64,000 nt of DNA from the IMG/VR virus record IMGVR_UViG_3300023184_003849, positions 1 through 64,000 of that record, one strand, 5' to 3'. This DNA comes from a virus. The notes below the pieces were generated by a model, which made no database searches, had not been told where the DNA came from, and worked only from the letters and a program-made list of their open reading frames with translations. Below, piece after piece: positions 41,011 through 47,293 of the stretch. Made by a program: the position numbers and the translations under genes. Position 1 is the first letter of the stretch, and each line of letters starts with the position of its first letter.

Positions 41011-41084
41011 GCCCCTATAGTTAAATGGCAGAACATCGGTTTTGTAATCCGAGGACGGGAGTTCGATTCTCTCTAGGGGCACCA
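41011..41084 (+). tRNA. tRNA-Thr(TGT)
   Basis: Acceptor GCCCCTA/TAGGGGC, loop TTTGTAA (TGT), T-T mismatch closing the anticodon loop, A73 and encoded CCA. Confidence 0.93.
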
Positions 41085-41107
41085 ATTTGAATAAGGAATT
41101 TTTCATT

Positions 41108-41812
41108 ATGAGATGTTTGGAAGAAATTCAAAAAGATAATTTACCAATAATTGTATTAGGGTCTTGTTTGAGTTTGCCCACTATAATCGAATCATGTGAG
41201 GCTTCTGGAAGAAAAATCATTGCAATAATTGATAATGATTATGTTGATCAAACAAACATGTATGGATTTCCAGTTTTTCAGGAATCTTGGCTTGATTCTA
41301 TAGAAACAACTCATTATGAATTTTTTATTGCTTCAGTTTGGACCCCAGGAAATCATGTTGTTACAAAACGTAGCAATAATAAAAGAGATCATTATATCAA
41401 TTTAATGCAAATTAAAAAATTAACAGGAGCAACAATAATTCATCCTAGTTGTGTGATTTCACCAAATGCATTGATCGGGAGGAATGTAAGAATTGGAGCA
41501 ATGACTGTGGTAGTTCATGGGACAGAAATCCATGATCACGTGCTGATCAAAGAACAGTGTTATATAAGTCACGACGTGAAAATTGGAAAAAATTCAGTAA
41601 TACAAATCAAAGCCTGCATCACTGGCCATGTACACATTGGAGCAAATACCTATATTGGAGTAGGCTCTACAATAATGCATCGCGTTCAATCAGCCGCCCC
41701 GACAATCATTGGTGACAATGTACTTGTTCATCCGAAATTGTTGGTCATTCAAGATTTGCCTAATGATTCTGTTGCCAGTTTGAAAAATAAAAAATATTCA
41801 AGAATCTTTTAA
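41108..41812 (+). CDS. NeuD-like sugar O-acyltransferase (left-handed beta-helix)
   Basis: 234 residues from ATG 41108 with AAGGAA nine bases upstream; a TTG at 41087 is the alternative. The N-terminus (PIIVLGSCLSLPTII) resembles the small Rossmann-like domain of NeuD/PglD. The second half shows hexapeptide repeats (VISPNALIGRNVRIGAMTVV, KIGKNSVIQ, HIGANTYIGVGS) of acyl-CoA-dependent acetyltransferases, with a His (SHDVKIG) placed like the catalytic one. It probably acetylates a sugar made by the phage pathways. The gene is AT-rich. Confidence 0.8.
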   Translation: MRCLEEIQKDNLPIIVLGSCLSLPTIIESCEASGRKIIAIIDNDYVDQTNMYGFPVFQESWLDSIETTHYEFFIASVWTPGNHVVTKRSNNKRDHYINLMQIKKLTGATIIHPSCVISPNALIGRNVRIGAMTVVVHGTEIHDHVLIKEQCYISHDVKIGKNSVIQIKACITGHVHIGANTYIGVGSTIMHRVQSAAPTIIGDNVLVHPKLLVIQDLPNDSVASLKNKKYSRIF

Positions 41813-42031
41813 ATCGTTTTGCAATTTTTTTAAATGAGAGAATCTTTTCATACGATTATAAATTTTGATTACGCCACGAGCGGCATGTTCCGGAAAAAAA
41901 ATAGGAAAAATTGCATGGATAAAACTACTCAATGACAAAAATAAAAGATGACCGCTATTGGTCAAACTATGTTTTAAATGATACCAATATGTCATTCGAC
42001 TATTTTCAAGATGAATTTTTGTGCTAATCAT
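41798..42031 (-). CDS. DUF6356-like small protein
   Basis: 77 residues if ATG 42031 is used; an ATG at 41995 (MTYWYH) would give 65. MTYWYHLKHSLTNSGHLLF and SFIHAIFPIFFPEHAARGVI resemble DUF6356 proteins near polysaccharide genes. It converges on and overlaps the acetyltransferase gene by 15 bases. One hydrophobic segment could sit in a membrane. Confidence 0.55.
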   Translation of the reverse strand: MISTKIHLENSRMTYWYHLKHSLTNSGHLLFLSLSSFIHAIFPIFFPEHAARGVIKIYNRMKRFSHLKKLQNDLKDS

Positions 42032-42092
42032 TGTATAATATTTATTTGATTTTTTGTACAATACAAAAATTAACTTTTTAATAGGAGTGTAA

Positions 42093-42341
42093 ATGCTAGA
42101 TTATATCATTACTTTTATTGCAGTATTTGCCACTGATTTGATCTACATTCTTTTTGTAAAATCAATTCAAGACAATCAGCCTTGGCGTGCCGCATGGTGG
42201 TCAATGGTTTGTACGCTCACAGCCTCAGTGGCTGTAATCAACTACACTGAAAATCACTTGGCCTTGATTCCAGCCCTGGCAGGTGCCTTCTTTGGTGCCT
42301 ATGTAGGCATGAAATACAAGAAAAAAATCATCTCCGATTAG
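42093..42341 (+). CDS. Small membrane protein ending inside tRNA-Pro
   Basis: 82 residues with three hydrophobic segments (LDYIITFIAVFATDLIYILFV, SMVCTLTASVAVI without the charged turn, LALIPALAGAFFGAYVGM) and a basic end. TAGGAG precedes the ATG by six bases. I recall similar small phage membrane proteins with no known role. The stop TAG lies at bases 8-10 of tRNA-Pro. Confidence 0.75.
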   Translation: MLDYIITFIAVFATDLIYILFVKSIQDNQPWRAAWWSMVCTLTASVAVINYTENHLALIPALAGAFFGAYVGMKYKKKIISD

Positions 42342-42564
42342 TATAGCCTGGTAGTACCCGTGGTTTGGGACCATGAAGCGGGAGTTCAAATCTCTCATCG
42401 GAGACCATAAGCGTTGTATCAAGCACAAACTCACGTGGAGGATTTATCAGTTGAGGATCTGGTACAAAGTCTCTGCGCACAGTAAAATACCCATGCTCTT
42501 GATAAACGCCTTCGGCAGCCACACGATACAATGCTTCAATGCCATGCTCGTTGTCATATTTCAT
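42328..42564 (-). CDS. Possible minus-strand CDS running antisense through tRNA-Pro
   Basis: 78 residues from ATG 42564. The first 55 (MKYDNEHGIEALYRVAAEG, then YFTVRRDFVPDPQL and FVLDTTLMVSDE) look like real protein. The rest is read antisense through tRNA-Pro and resembles the spurious peptides such reading produces. It may be a gene whose end was replaced by the tRNA. Confidence 0.4.
   Translation of the reverse strand: MKYDNEHGIEALYRVAAEGVYQEHGYFTVRRDFVPDPQLINPPREFVLDTTLMVSDERFELPLHGPKPRVLPGYTNRR
42332..42407 (+). tRNA. tRNA-Pro(TGG), overlapped by upstream CDS
   Basis: Acceptor CTCCGAT/ATCGGAG pairs fully, stem CGTGG/CCATG around TTTGGGA (TGG), A73 and encoded CCA. Its first ten bases carry the end of the membrane protein gene. 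Confidence 0.93.
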
Positions 42565-42577
42565 AGACCTATTTATT

Positions 42578-42653
42578 CTGGCGTTAGTATAATGGATCAA
42601 TACAGCGGGCTTCTACCCCGCGAATGTGGGTTCGATTCCTGCACGCCGGACCA
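42578..42653 (+). tRNA. tRNA-Arg(TCT)
   Basis: Acceptor CTGGCGT/ACGCCGG, stem GCGGG/CCCGC around CTTCTAC (TCT), A73 and encoded CCA. Confidence 0.94.
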
Positions 42654-42676
42654 CAGTTAAATAAAAGAAAGCACTT

Positions 42677-43150
42677 ATGAAGAAGATCAATCTAGACGAA
42701 GTAAAAGCGTTTATTGAAAAGCAAACTCCAGAGACCAAAATCTACTTGGGTTGCGACTCTGAACGTCTCAAAATCAACGGTGTCTGGCATGCTGATTATG
42801 TGCTGGCCATTGTGGTTCACATCAACGGCAACAACGGTTGCAAACTGTTTGGAGAAATTCAACGTGAACGAGACTGGGATCAAAAAGCCAGCCGGCCATC
42901 TATGCGACTAATGAATGAAGTGTACAAAATCAGCGAATTGTATCTAAAACTTCATGAAGTGTTAGAGGGTAGAGATGTCGAAGTTCATTTGGACATCAAC
43001 CCCGACGAACATCACGGATCAAGTTGTGTTATCAGCCAGGCTGTGGGTTACATCAAAGGTACCTGCAATGTCATACCTTTTGTCAAGCCTGATGCTTTTG
43101 CAGCCAGTTACGCCGCAGATCGTTTCAAAGGTCTCTCAAAAGTTGCATAG
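42677..43150 (+). CDS. RNase H-like nuclease fold protein (DUF458-like)
   Basis: 157 residues. IYLGCDSERLKI supplies the first Asp of an RNase H-like fold, VEVHLDINPDEHHGSS a later Asp, and VIPFVKPDAFAASYAADRF the end; this order matches the DUF458/YkuK group. It might process tRNA or other RNA, and it is placed among tRNA genes, but that is inference. Confidence 0.75.
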   Translation: MKKINLDEVKAFIEKQTPETKIYLGCDSERLKINGVWHADYVLAIVVHINGNNGCKLFGEIQRERDWDQKASRPSMRLMNEVYKISELYLKLHEVLEGRDVEVHLDINPDEHHGSSCVISQAVGYIKGTCNVIPFVKPDAFAASYAADRFKGLSKVA

Positions 43151-43157
43151 AACAACC

Positions 43158-43233
43158 GCGGATGAAGTGTTTTGGGTTACACGTCAGTCTTCCAAACTGA
43201 AATAGACGAGTTCGAATCTCGCCTTCCGCTCCA
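43158..43233 (+). tRNA. tRNA-Gly(TCC)
   Basis: Acceptor GCGGATG/CTTCCGC (one T-T mismatch), loop CTTCCAA (TCC), U73 and encoded CCA. Confidence 0.93.
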
Positions 43234-43236
43234 GAA

Positions 43237-43265
43237 TTGACAACACACTGAGTTTGTTGTATAAT
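43237..43265 (+). promoter_or_regulatory. Sigma-70-type promoter for tRNA-Ser(GCT)
   Basis: TTGACA at 43237-43242 and TATAAT at 43260-43265, spacer 17. ACAACA and TGTTGT form an inverted repeat within the spacer region, similar in placement to the 40377 promoter. Confidence 0.8.
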
Positions 43266-43274
43266 TACATTGAA

Positions 43275-43364
43275 GGAACGGTCCCATAATGGTATTGGAG
43301 CAGATTGCTAATCTGTCGGCTGGTTTAATCCGGCTTCGGGGTTCAAGTCCCCGTCGTTCCGCCA
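43275..43364 (+). tRNA. tRNA-Ser(GCT)
   Basis: Acceptor GGAACGG/TCGTTCC, loop TTGCTAA (GCT), long variable arm, G73 and encoded CCA. Confidence 0.95.
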
Positions 43365-43370
43365 GACAAT

Positions 43371-43445
43371 GCGGCTATGGCGTAGTAGGAAACGCATGTG
43401 CTTGCCAAGCATAAGTCACGAGTTCGACCCTCGTTAGCCGCTCCA
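43371..43445 (+). tRNA. tRNA-Gly(GCC)
   Basis: Acceptor GCGGCTA/TAGCCGC, loop TTGCCAA (GCC), U73 and encoded CCA. Confidence 0.95.
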
Positions 43446-43452
43446 GGTTGAG

Positions 43453-43637
43453 TAAAGAAAGCGTGTTAGAAACTCATTGACGATGGGCCCAACTATCAGG
43501 GACACTACGTTAATCCAGAGCCGCTGAACGGGCGAGAGCCGCGGTAGACTGCCAGTCACAGTCGTGTCATGCTTCTGGAGGGACGGGAGTGCAGAGATGT
43601 ATTCCGCACCCTTAAACACAAGATAGTGCTTTCTTTA
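43453..43637 (+). ncRNA. Candidate structured RNA E between tRNA-Gly and tRNA-Thr
   Basis: TAAAGAAAGC (43453-43462) pairs perfectly with GCTTTCTTTA (43628-43637), closing about 165 bases. Inner hairpins include GACTG/CAGTC, CCAGA/TCTGG and GTGC/GCAC. The string GGGCCCAAC is shared with element B. There is no ORF here. Confidence 0.6.
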
Positions 43638-43644
43638 TTTCATT

Positions 43645-43718
43645 GCTCTTGTAGTTAAGTGGCATAACGAATCCATGGTAAGGATTAATCGACAGTTCGA
43701 TTCTGTACTAGAGCACCA
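43645..43718 (+). tRNA. tRNA-Thr(GGT)
   Basis: Acceptor GCTCTTG/CTAGAGC (one T-T mismatch), stem AATCC/GGATT around ATGGTAA (GGT), A73 and encoded CCA. Confidence 0.94.
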
Positions 43719-43719
43719 T

Positions 43720-44421
43720 TTATTTCACAGTGGCTAGACGCAGAGTCTTGAGGATGCAGATGTACATCCAGCCTATGTCAAATTCAAACCAGCGTTGACT
43801 TAGACGAGGGCTTGCTGGGTCTAAGTGATGATTGTTGTGCAGTTCTTCCCCGCCAATCACAACGCCCCAGGGAATGATGTTTCTACTGAGGTCTCGAGTT
43901 TCGCCATTGCGATAGCCCCACCAGTGTGCTAGACCGTTGATCACACCAGCGGCCCAGAATGGAATCCATATCATCTGTATGCCCCAGATTATGGCGCCAA
44001 CCCAACCAAAGAGCCAGAGGTTGAGCACAAGGAAAATGCCAATGCCAAATCTACTGTGAGGAGTGTATATGTTGCGCTCCAGCCAATCAGCAGGAGTGCC
44101 GCGACCATATGTGCTAACCATATCTTTATCTTTTGATGCTTCATGATACAATATTGCTCCTTGAAATAACACTTGCCAGATTCCATACACATAAGGGCTA
44201 TGCGGATCACCTGCACAGTCACTGTATCTATGATGCTTGCGGTGTATGGCCACCCACTGACGTGTGATCATGCCTGTGGTGAGCCATAACCAAAATCGCA
44301 TGAAGTGTTCTATTAGGGGATGAAATGTTACAGATCGATGTGCTTGTGATCTATGCAGATACAGCGTGACGCAGGCTATGGTGATATGTGTTACTGTTAA
44401 AGTGTATAAGATTTCTGTCAT
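43720..44421 (-). CDS. Fatty acid desaturase (acyl-CoA delta-9 type)
   Basis: 233 residues with the three histidine boxes of membrane di-iron desaturases: HRSQAH, HRKHHRYSD and HNNHHLD, separated by hydrophobic segments. Its closest remembered type is the stearoyl-CoA/DesC delta-9 desaturase. It would insert a double bond into acyl chains of host lipids. It is on the minus strand between tRNA-Thr and tRNA-Arg, ending two bases from tRNA-Thr. This looks like acquired cargo. Confidence 0.9.
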   Translation of the reverse strand: MTEILYTLTVTHITIACVTLYLHRSQAHRSVTFHPLIEHFMRFWLWLTTGMITRQWVAIHRKHHRYSDCAGDPHSPYVYGIWQVLFQGAILYHEASKDKDMVSTYGRGTPADWLERNIYTPHSRFGIGIFLVLNLWLFGWVGAIIWGIQMIWIPFWAAGVINGLAHWWGYRNGETRDLSRNIIPWGVVIGGEELHNNHHLDPASPRLSQRWFEFDIGWMYICILKTLRLATVK

Positions 44422-44438
44422 TGCTTACTTATCCACAG

Positions 44439-44513
44439 CGGCCCTTAGTTCAATGGATAGAATACGTGGCTTCGAACCATGTGGTGGGAGTTCGATTCTC
44501 TCAGGGCCGGCCA
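44439..44513 (+). tRNA. tRNA-Arg(TCG)
   Basis: Acceptor CGGCCCT/AGGGCCG pairs fully, stem CGTGG/CCATG around CTTCGAA (TCG), G73 and encoded CCA. The 3' end of the minus-strand radical SAM gene reads antisense across it. Confidence 0.94.
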
Positions 44514-45578
44514 TCTATGTTTGTATATGTTTCCTACAACTGATTCAAATTCAAGTCTGTCTGCAGGGTCGTGTACTGACTCAAGTATTGTTTTGCTCAA
44601 AGTTTTTACAAATTCCTTTTGAGTCTTAGTAATTTTGTAATGTTGGCTTTGGTGTTGTAGGGACTCAACAATCTCTTGTTTTTCAGAGTCACGAAACACA
44701 GACCAACCAAGGTAACGTGGTTGCACCAAATTGGTCACTCGTGTTGATCTAAGTTGTCTATTACACCAGTCTAATGTAGGCACCAGTTGCTGGACATTCA
44801 GTACCTGTGCTACAAAATGAAAATTTATTTTGGCATCTGGCAATTGTTTCAGCAACAAAGATACATTTTTTGTAAATGTTTCCCATTCTGCTGGGTACCT
44901 CATGATTTCATAACCTTGTTCATACCCATCTATACTGATCTGTAATTCCAATTTGGACATTTTTTTTAATTTTTCTATATGAGAATCTAACAGCACTGTG
45001 GCATTGGTCACCACTCTAAATGGTATGTTTTTTTCAATTACAAAATCCATTATTTGTAGATTGTTTTTGGTCAGGAAAAATTCTCCGCCAATAACACTTA
45101 TACTTTCAATATCGCCAACTTTGTGCAATATTTCTAACTGTTTGTCGCTGGTATTTGTTTCTCTGCTAAAGTTGATTGCTTCAATACCGATACTGTGCCT
45201 TTCTTTGGCCAATGCTGTGCTATAGGAAGGCCCGCACATGACACATTTTAGATTGCACACATTACTGGGCATGATTTCGTATCTCACACCTGATAGATTA
45301 TTCAATGCCTGGTTGGCATGATGCCTATAACTGGTTTGTCCTTGTTCTTCTTGTTGCCTACAAGTTTGACACCCAGTGGGCCATGTTGTTGCTGTTTTTA
45401 ATTCCTGAATTTCTGCACTAGAATAATATTGTTCAAGAGTGCTGTAATGGTTACTTGTCTTGTATATGCAACAAGGCAAAACTTTTACTTGCGAGTCAGG
45501 AGTTGTGTCAAGTCGTATATTATGATGTATGGCAGCACAGTAGAAATTGTTCATAGAGTATTTAATTTGCGTATCCAA
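44445..45578 (-). CDS. Radical SAM protein with N-terminal auxiliary-cluster cysteines; 3' end antisense to tRNA-Arg
   Basis: 377 residues; start at 45578 or the ATG eight codons later. CNLKCVMC (Cys108, 112, 115) is the radical SAM core and SVIGGEFF the GGE motif. Before it lie Cys14, Cys36-37 and CQTC at 70-73, the same order as in the 5112 protein, suggesting paralogs with an N-terminal auxiliary cluster. The last 23 codons are antisense to tRNA-Arg, so the original C-terminus may have been replaced. Substrate unknown. Confidence 0.85.
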   Translation of the reverse strand: MDTQIKYSMNNFYCAAIHHNIRLDTTPDSQVKVLPCCIYKTSNHYSTLEQYYSSAEIQELKTATTWPTGCQTCRQQEEQGQTSYRHHANQALNNLSGVRYEIMPSNVCNLKCVMCGPSYSTALAKERHSIGIEAINFSRETNTSDKQLEILHKVGDIESISVIGGEFFLTKNNLQIMDFVIEKNIPFRVVTNATVLLDSHIEKLKKMSKLELQISIDGYEQGYEIMRYPAEWETFTKNVSLLLKQLPDAKINFHFVAQVLNVQQLVPTLDWCNRQLRSTRVTNLVQPRYLGWSVFRDSEKQEIVESLQHQSQHYKITKTQKEFVKTLSKTILESVHDPADRLEFESVVGNIYKHRWPALRESNSHHMVRSHVFYPLN

Positions 45579-45593
45579 TGACTGTAGTAATTT

Positions 45594-45669
45594 GCCCCTT
45601 AAACTAATCTAGTGAAAGTGCAGGACTGAAAATCCTGAAAGCCAGGAGCGTAACCTGGAGGGGGCACCA
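45594..45669 (+). tRNA. tRNA-Phe(GAA) with variant T-loop
   Basis: Acceptor GCCCCTT/AGGGGGC, loop CTGAAAA (GAA), A73 and encoded CCA. The T-stem CCAGG/CCTGG encloses AGCGTAA rather than TTCGANN, nearly the same as in tRNA-Ile(GAT). Confidence 0.88.
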
Positions 45670-45681
45670 ACTAAATATCAT

Positions 45682-46065
45682 ATGTCTTACAAAACTTACT
45701 ACTGCGAGCACTGTAGATCCCCTTATGGCTGGGTGCAACAACAACAAACACCGGGATATTGCAGTGCTCGATGCCGCAGTGCAGACGCCAGTCGCCAGGC
45801 CAAGAAATCATTTGATCAAATACAACTGGATCGAATAGCCAGTAGAATTCCAACAAGTGCAAAAAATTCAGATACTCTCGCACCACGGCAAGATCGTGAG
45901 CCAACACAATTACGCGAACAACGTTGTGAATGTTGTGGCATTACAGAATACAATGGCCTACCTATTAAGTTCAAGTGGTTCCGTATTGATGGCAATGAGA
46001 ACAATGACAACCCGCCTAATTTAAGATTGTTGTGCCCCAACTGCTTGAGTCAACAGACTACATAG
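45682..46065 (+). CDS. Zinc-finger/HNH-like protein lacking catalytic histidines
   Basis: 127 residues. An N-terminal zinc ribbon (CEHC, then CSARC) is followed by CECCGITEYNGLPI and LRLLCPNCLSQ, the Cys pairs of an HNH fold. The usual His residues are replaced (FRIDGN instead of a HIDG type, CPNC followed by L instead of H), so nuclease activity is doubtful. It may be a degraded or DNA-binding-only HNH protein. Confidence 0.65.
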   Translation: MSYKTYYCEHCRSPYGWVQQQQTPGYCSARCRSADASRQAKKSFDQIQLDRIASRIPTSAKNSDTLAPRQDREPTQLREQRCECCGITEYNGLPIKFKWFRIDGNENNDNPPNLRLLCPNCLSQQTT

Positions 46066-46075
46066 GATTTTTGTC

Positions 46076-46291
46076 ATGCGACCAGCAATGATTTGGATTT
46101 TGAGTTTCAGCGTATTGGGTCCTGAGCCGCACTATCAAGAAATACCCAAGTTCACCAGTCGCGAACAATGTGAAGCGGCCCTGCAACAAAAACGTGAAGA
46201 GTATCGTGCCCAGCGTAAACAGATTGCGGGCACTTGTACACAAAGCACTCAAAGTGCGCCCAAACAAACGCCAAGCATGCCGGCTCATTAA
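46076..46291 (+). CDS. Small protein with hydrophobic start and cysteines
   Basis: 71 residues. MIWILSFSVLG is hydrophobic, followed by FTSREQCEAALQQKREEY and IAGTCTQ. It has the same design as the 32409 protein. It may be exported or membrane-anchored. Function unknown. Confidence 0.5.
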   Translation: MRPAMIWILSFSVLGPEPHYQEIPKFTSREQCEAALQQKREEYRAQRKQIAGTCTQSTQSAPKQTPSMPAH

Positions 46292-46294
46292 TGG

Positions 46295-46323
46295 TTGACA
46301 AATAACTAAAATGAATATATAAT
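46295..46323 (+). promoter_or_regulatory. Sigma-70-type promoter of the tmRNA gene
   Basis: TTGACA at 46295-46300 and TATAAT at 46318-46323, both perfect, spacer 17. Transcription would start near 46330, just before the acceptor piece. Confidence 0.88.
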
Positions 46324-46405
46324 AACGAGAACAGCGTAAACTGTTATTGAGAAAAGGATTCTGGACGCGGGTGCGAATCCCGCCAGGTCCACCAAAAGAA
46401 TATTT

Positions 46406-46486
46406 ATGATTGAAGCAATTGGATTTTTTGTTACATTGTTAGTTTTAATGTGGATAGCAACAATCTTGGGTGAAATATTTTTTTGA
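46406..46486 (+). CDS. 26-residue transmembrane ORF inside the tmRNA intervening segment
   Basis: ATG 46406 to TGA 46486 reads MIEAIGFFVTLLVLMWIATI and six more residues, a single membrane span. It fills almost all of the segment between the tmRNA pieces and ends one base before the 5' piece starts. No strong ribosome site is seen (AAAAGAA upstream). Whether it is translated is unknown. Confidence 0.45.
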   Translation: MIEAIGFFVTLLVLMWIATILGEIFF

Positions 46487-46668
46487 TGGGCCTGATATAG
46501 ATTCGACAGGGTCAAGAGTAAAAGTAATGGCGCTCGGCAATGTAGAAGCCGTTAGGGTTGGGGATTCCCGGCCGAAGACACAAAAAACGTAAATGCAAAC
46601 GACGAACAGTTCGCTTTGGCAGCCTAAACACTGCCTAGGGTAGGAAATACCTCGTAACAGAAACCACC

Positions 46669-46692
46669 AAGCCCACTTCGGTGGGCTTTTTC
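46669..46692 (+). terminator. Rho-independent terminator of the tmRNA gene
   Basis: AAGCCCAC-TTCG-GTGGGCTT, an 8-base stem with a UUCG tetraloop, followed by TTTC. Confidence 0.9.
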
Positions 46693-46708
46693 TTGGCTAA
46701 ATATCGGC

Positions 46709-47293
46709 ATGATAGTTTATATTCACGGTGCCAGTGCCACCGCCGAAAGTTTCACACACATAAGAGAATACGTCAGAGAGCATACAGAACTGCCAGATAC
46801 TGCCTTGGAATACAAAAGCGATGATGGGTTTGATAACAATCTTGGTCGCATGATGGGTCAACTGGATGAGGCCGAACGGCTGTTCTTTGTAAGTCACAGC
46901 CTGGGTGGTATCTATGCCTTGTACTTGGCCAATCACTATCGTGACCGCACCCTGGGTGGTGTGAGCCTAAGCACACCCTATGGCGGAAGCAAACAGGCTG
47001 ACTTTGCCAGATACTTTTTGCCATTCAATCAACTCATGAAAGACGTGGGCACTATGAGTGAGCCCATGGCAGAATCTCGTAGACTGCCAGCACCACCTAA
47101 CTGGACCAATGTTGTGACCACTGTGGGCGACAGTCCTTGGATTGTTGAACCCAATGACGGGGTAGTGACCTTGGCCAGCATGAGATATCGCAAAGACTTT
47201 GAACTGGTAGAATTGCCACTCAATCACTATGAAGTTGTGCTGAGCAATCAAGTGGTGCGACTGATCTTGGACCGGATTCAGCAGGCCTTATGA
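46709..47293 (+). CDS. Alpha/beta hydrolase (lipase/esterase-like)
   Basis: 194 residues. VYIHGASATAESF is the HG oxyanion region, FFVSHSLGGIYAL the nucleophile elbow (Ser in SHSLGG), EPNDGVVTLASM carries the Asp and LNHYEVVLS the His. All four landmarks are in order. It may cleave a lipid or another ester. It begins 17 bases after the tmRNA terminator and overlaps the next gene. Confidence 0.85.
   Translation: MIVYIHGASATAESFTHIREYVREHTELPDTALEYKSDDGFDNNLGRMMGQLDEAERLFFVSHSLGGIYALYLANHYRDRTLGGVSLSTPYGGSKQADFARYFLPFNQLMKDVGTMSEPMAESRRLPAPPNWTNVVTTVGDSPWIVEPNDGVVTLASMRYRKDFELVELPLNHYEVVLSNQVVRLILDRIQQAL

Larger units (their letters stand above)
46330..46692 (+). ncRNA. ssrA: Circularly permuted two-piece tmRNA
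   Basis: The tRNA-like 3' piece comes first: GGACGCGGGTGCGAATCCCG, then CAGGTCC, discriminator A and CCA ending at 46394. The 5' piece begins at 46488 with GGGCCTGATATAGATTCGAC, and its GGGCCTG pairs with CAGGTCC as the acceptor stem. The tag frame starts at 46595 and reads ANDEQFALAA, with a TAA stop at 46625-46627. The transcript ends at a strong terminator. Two-piece tmRNAs are made by cutting out the segment between the pieces. It rescues stalled ribosomes. Confidence 0.92.
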
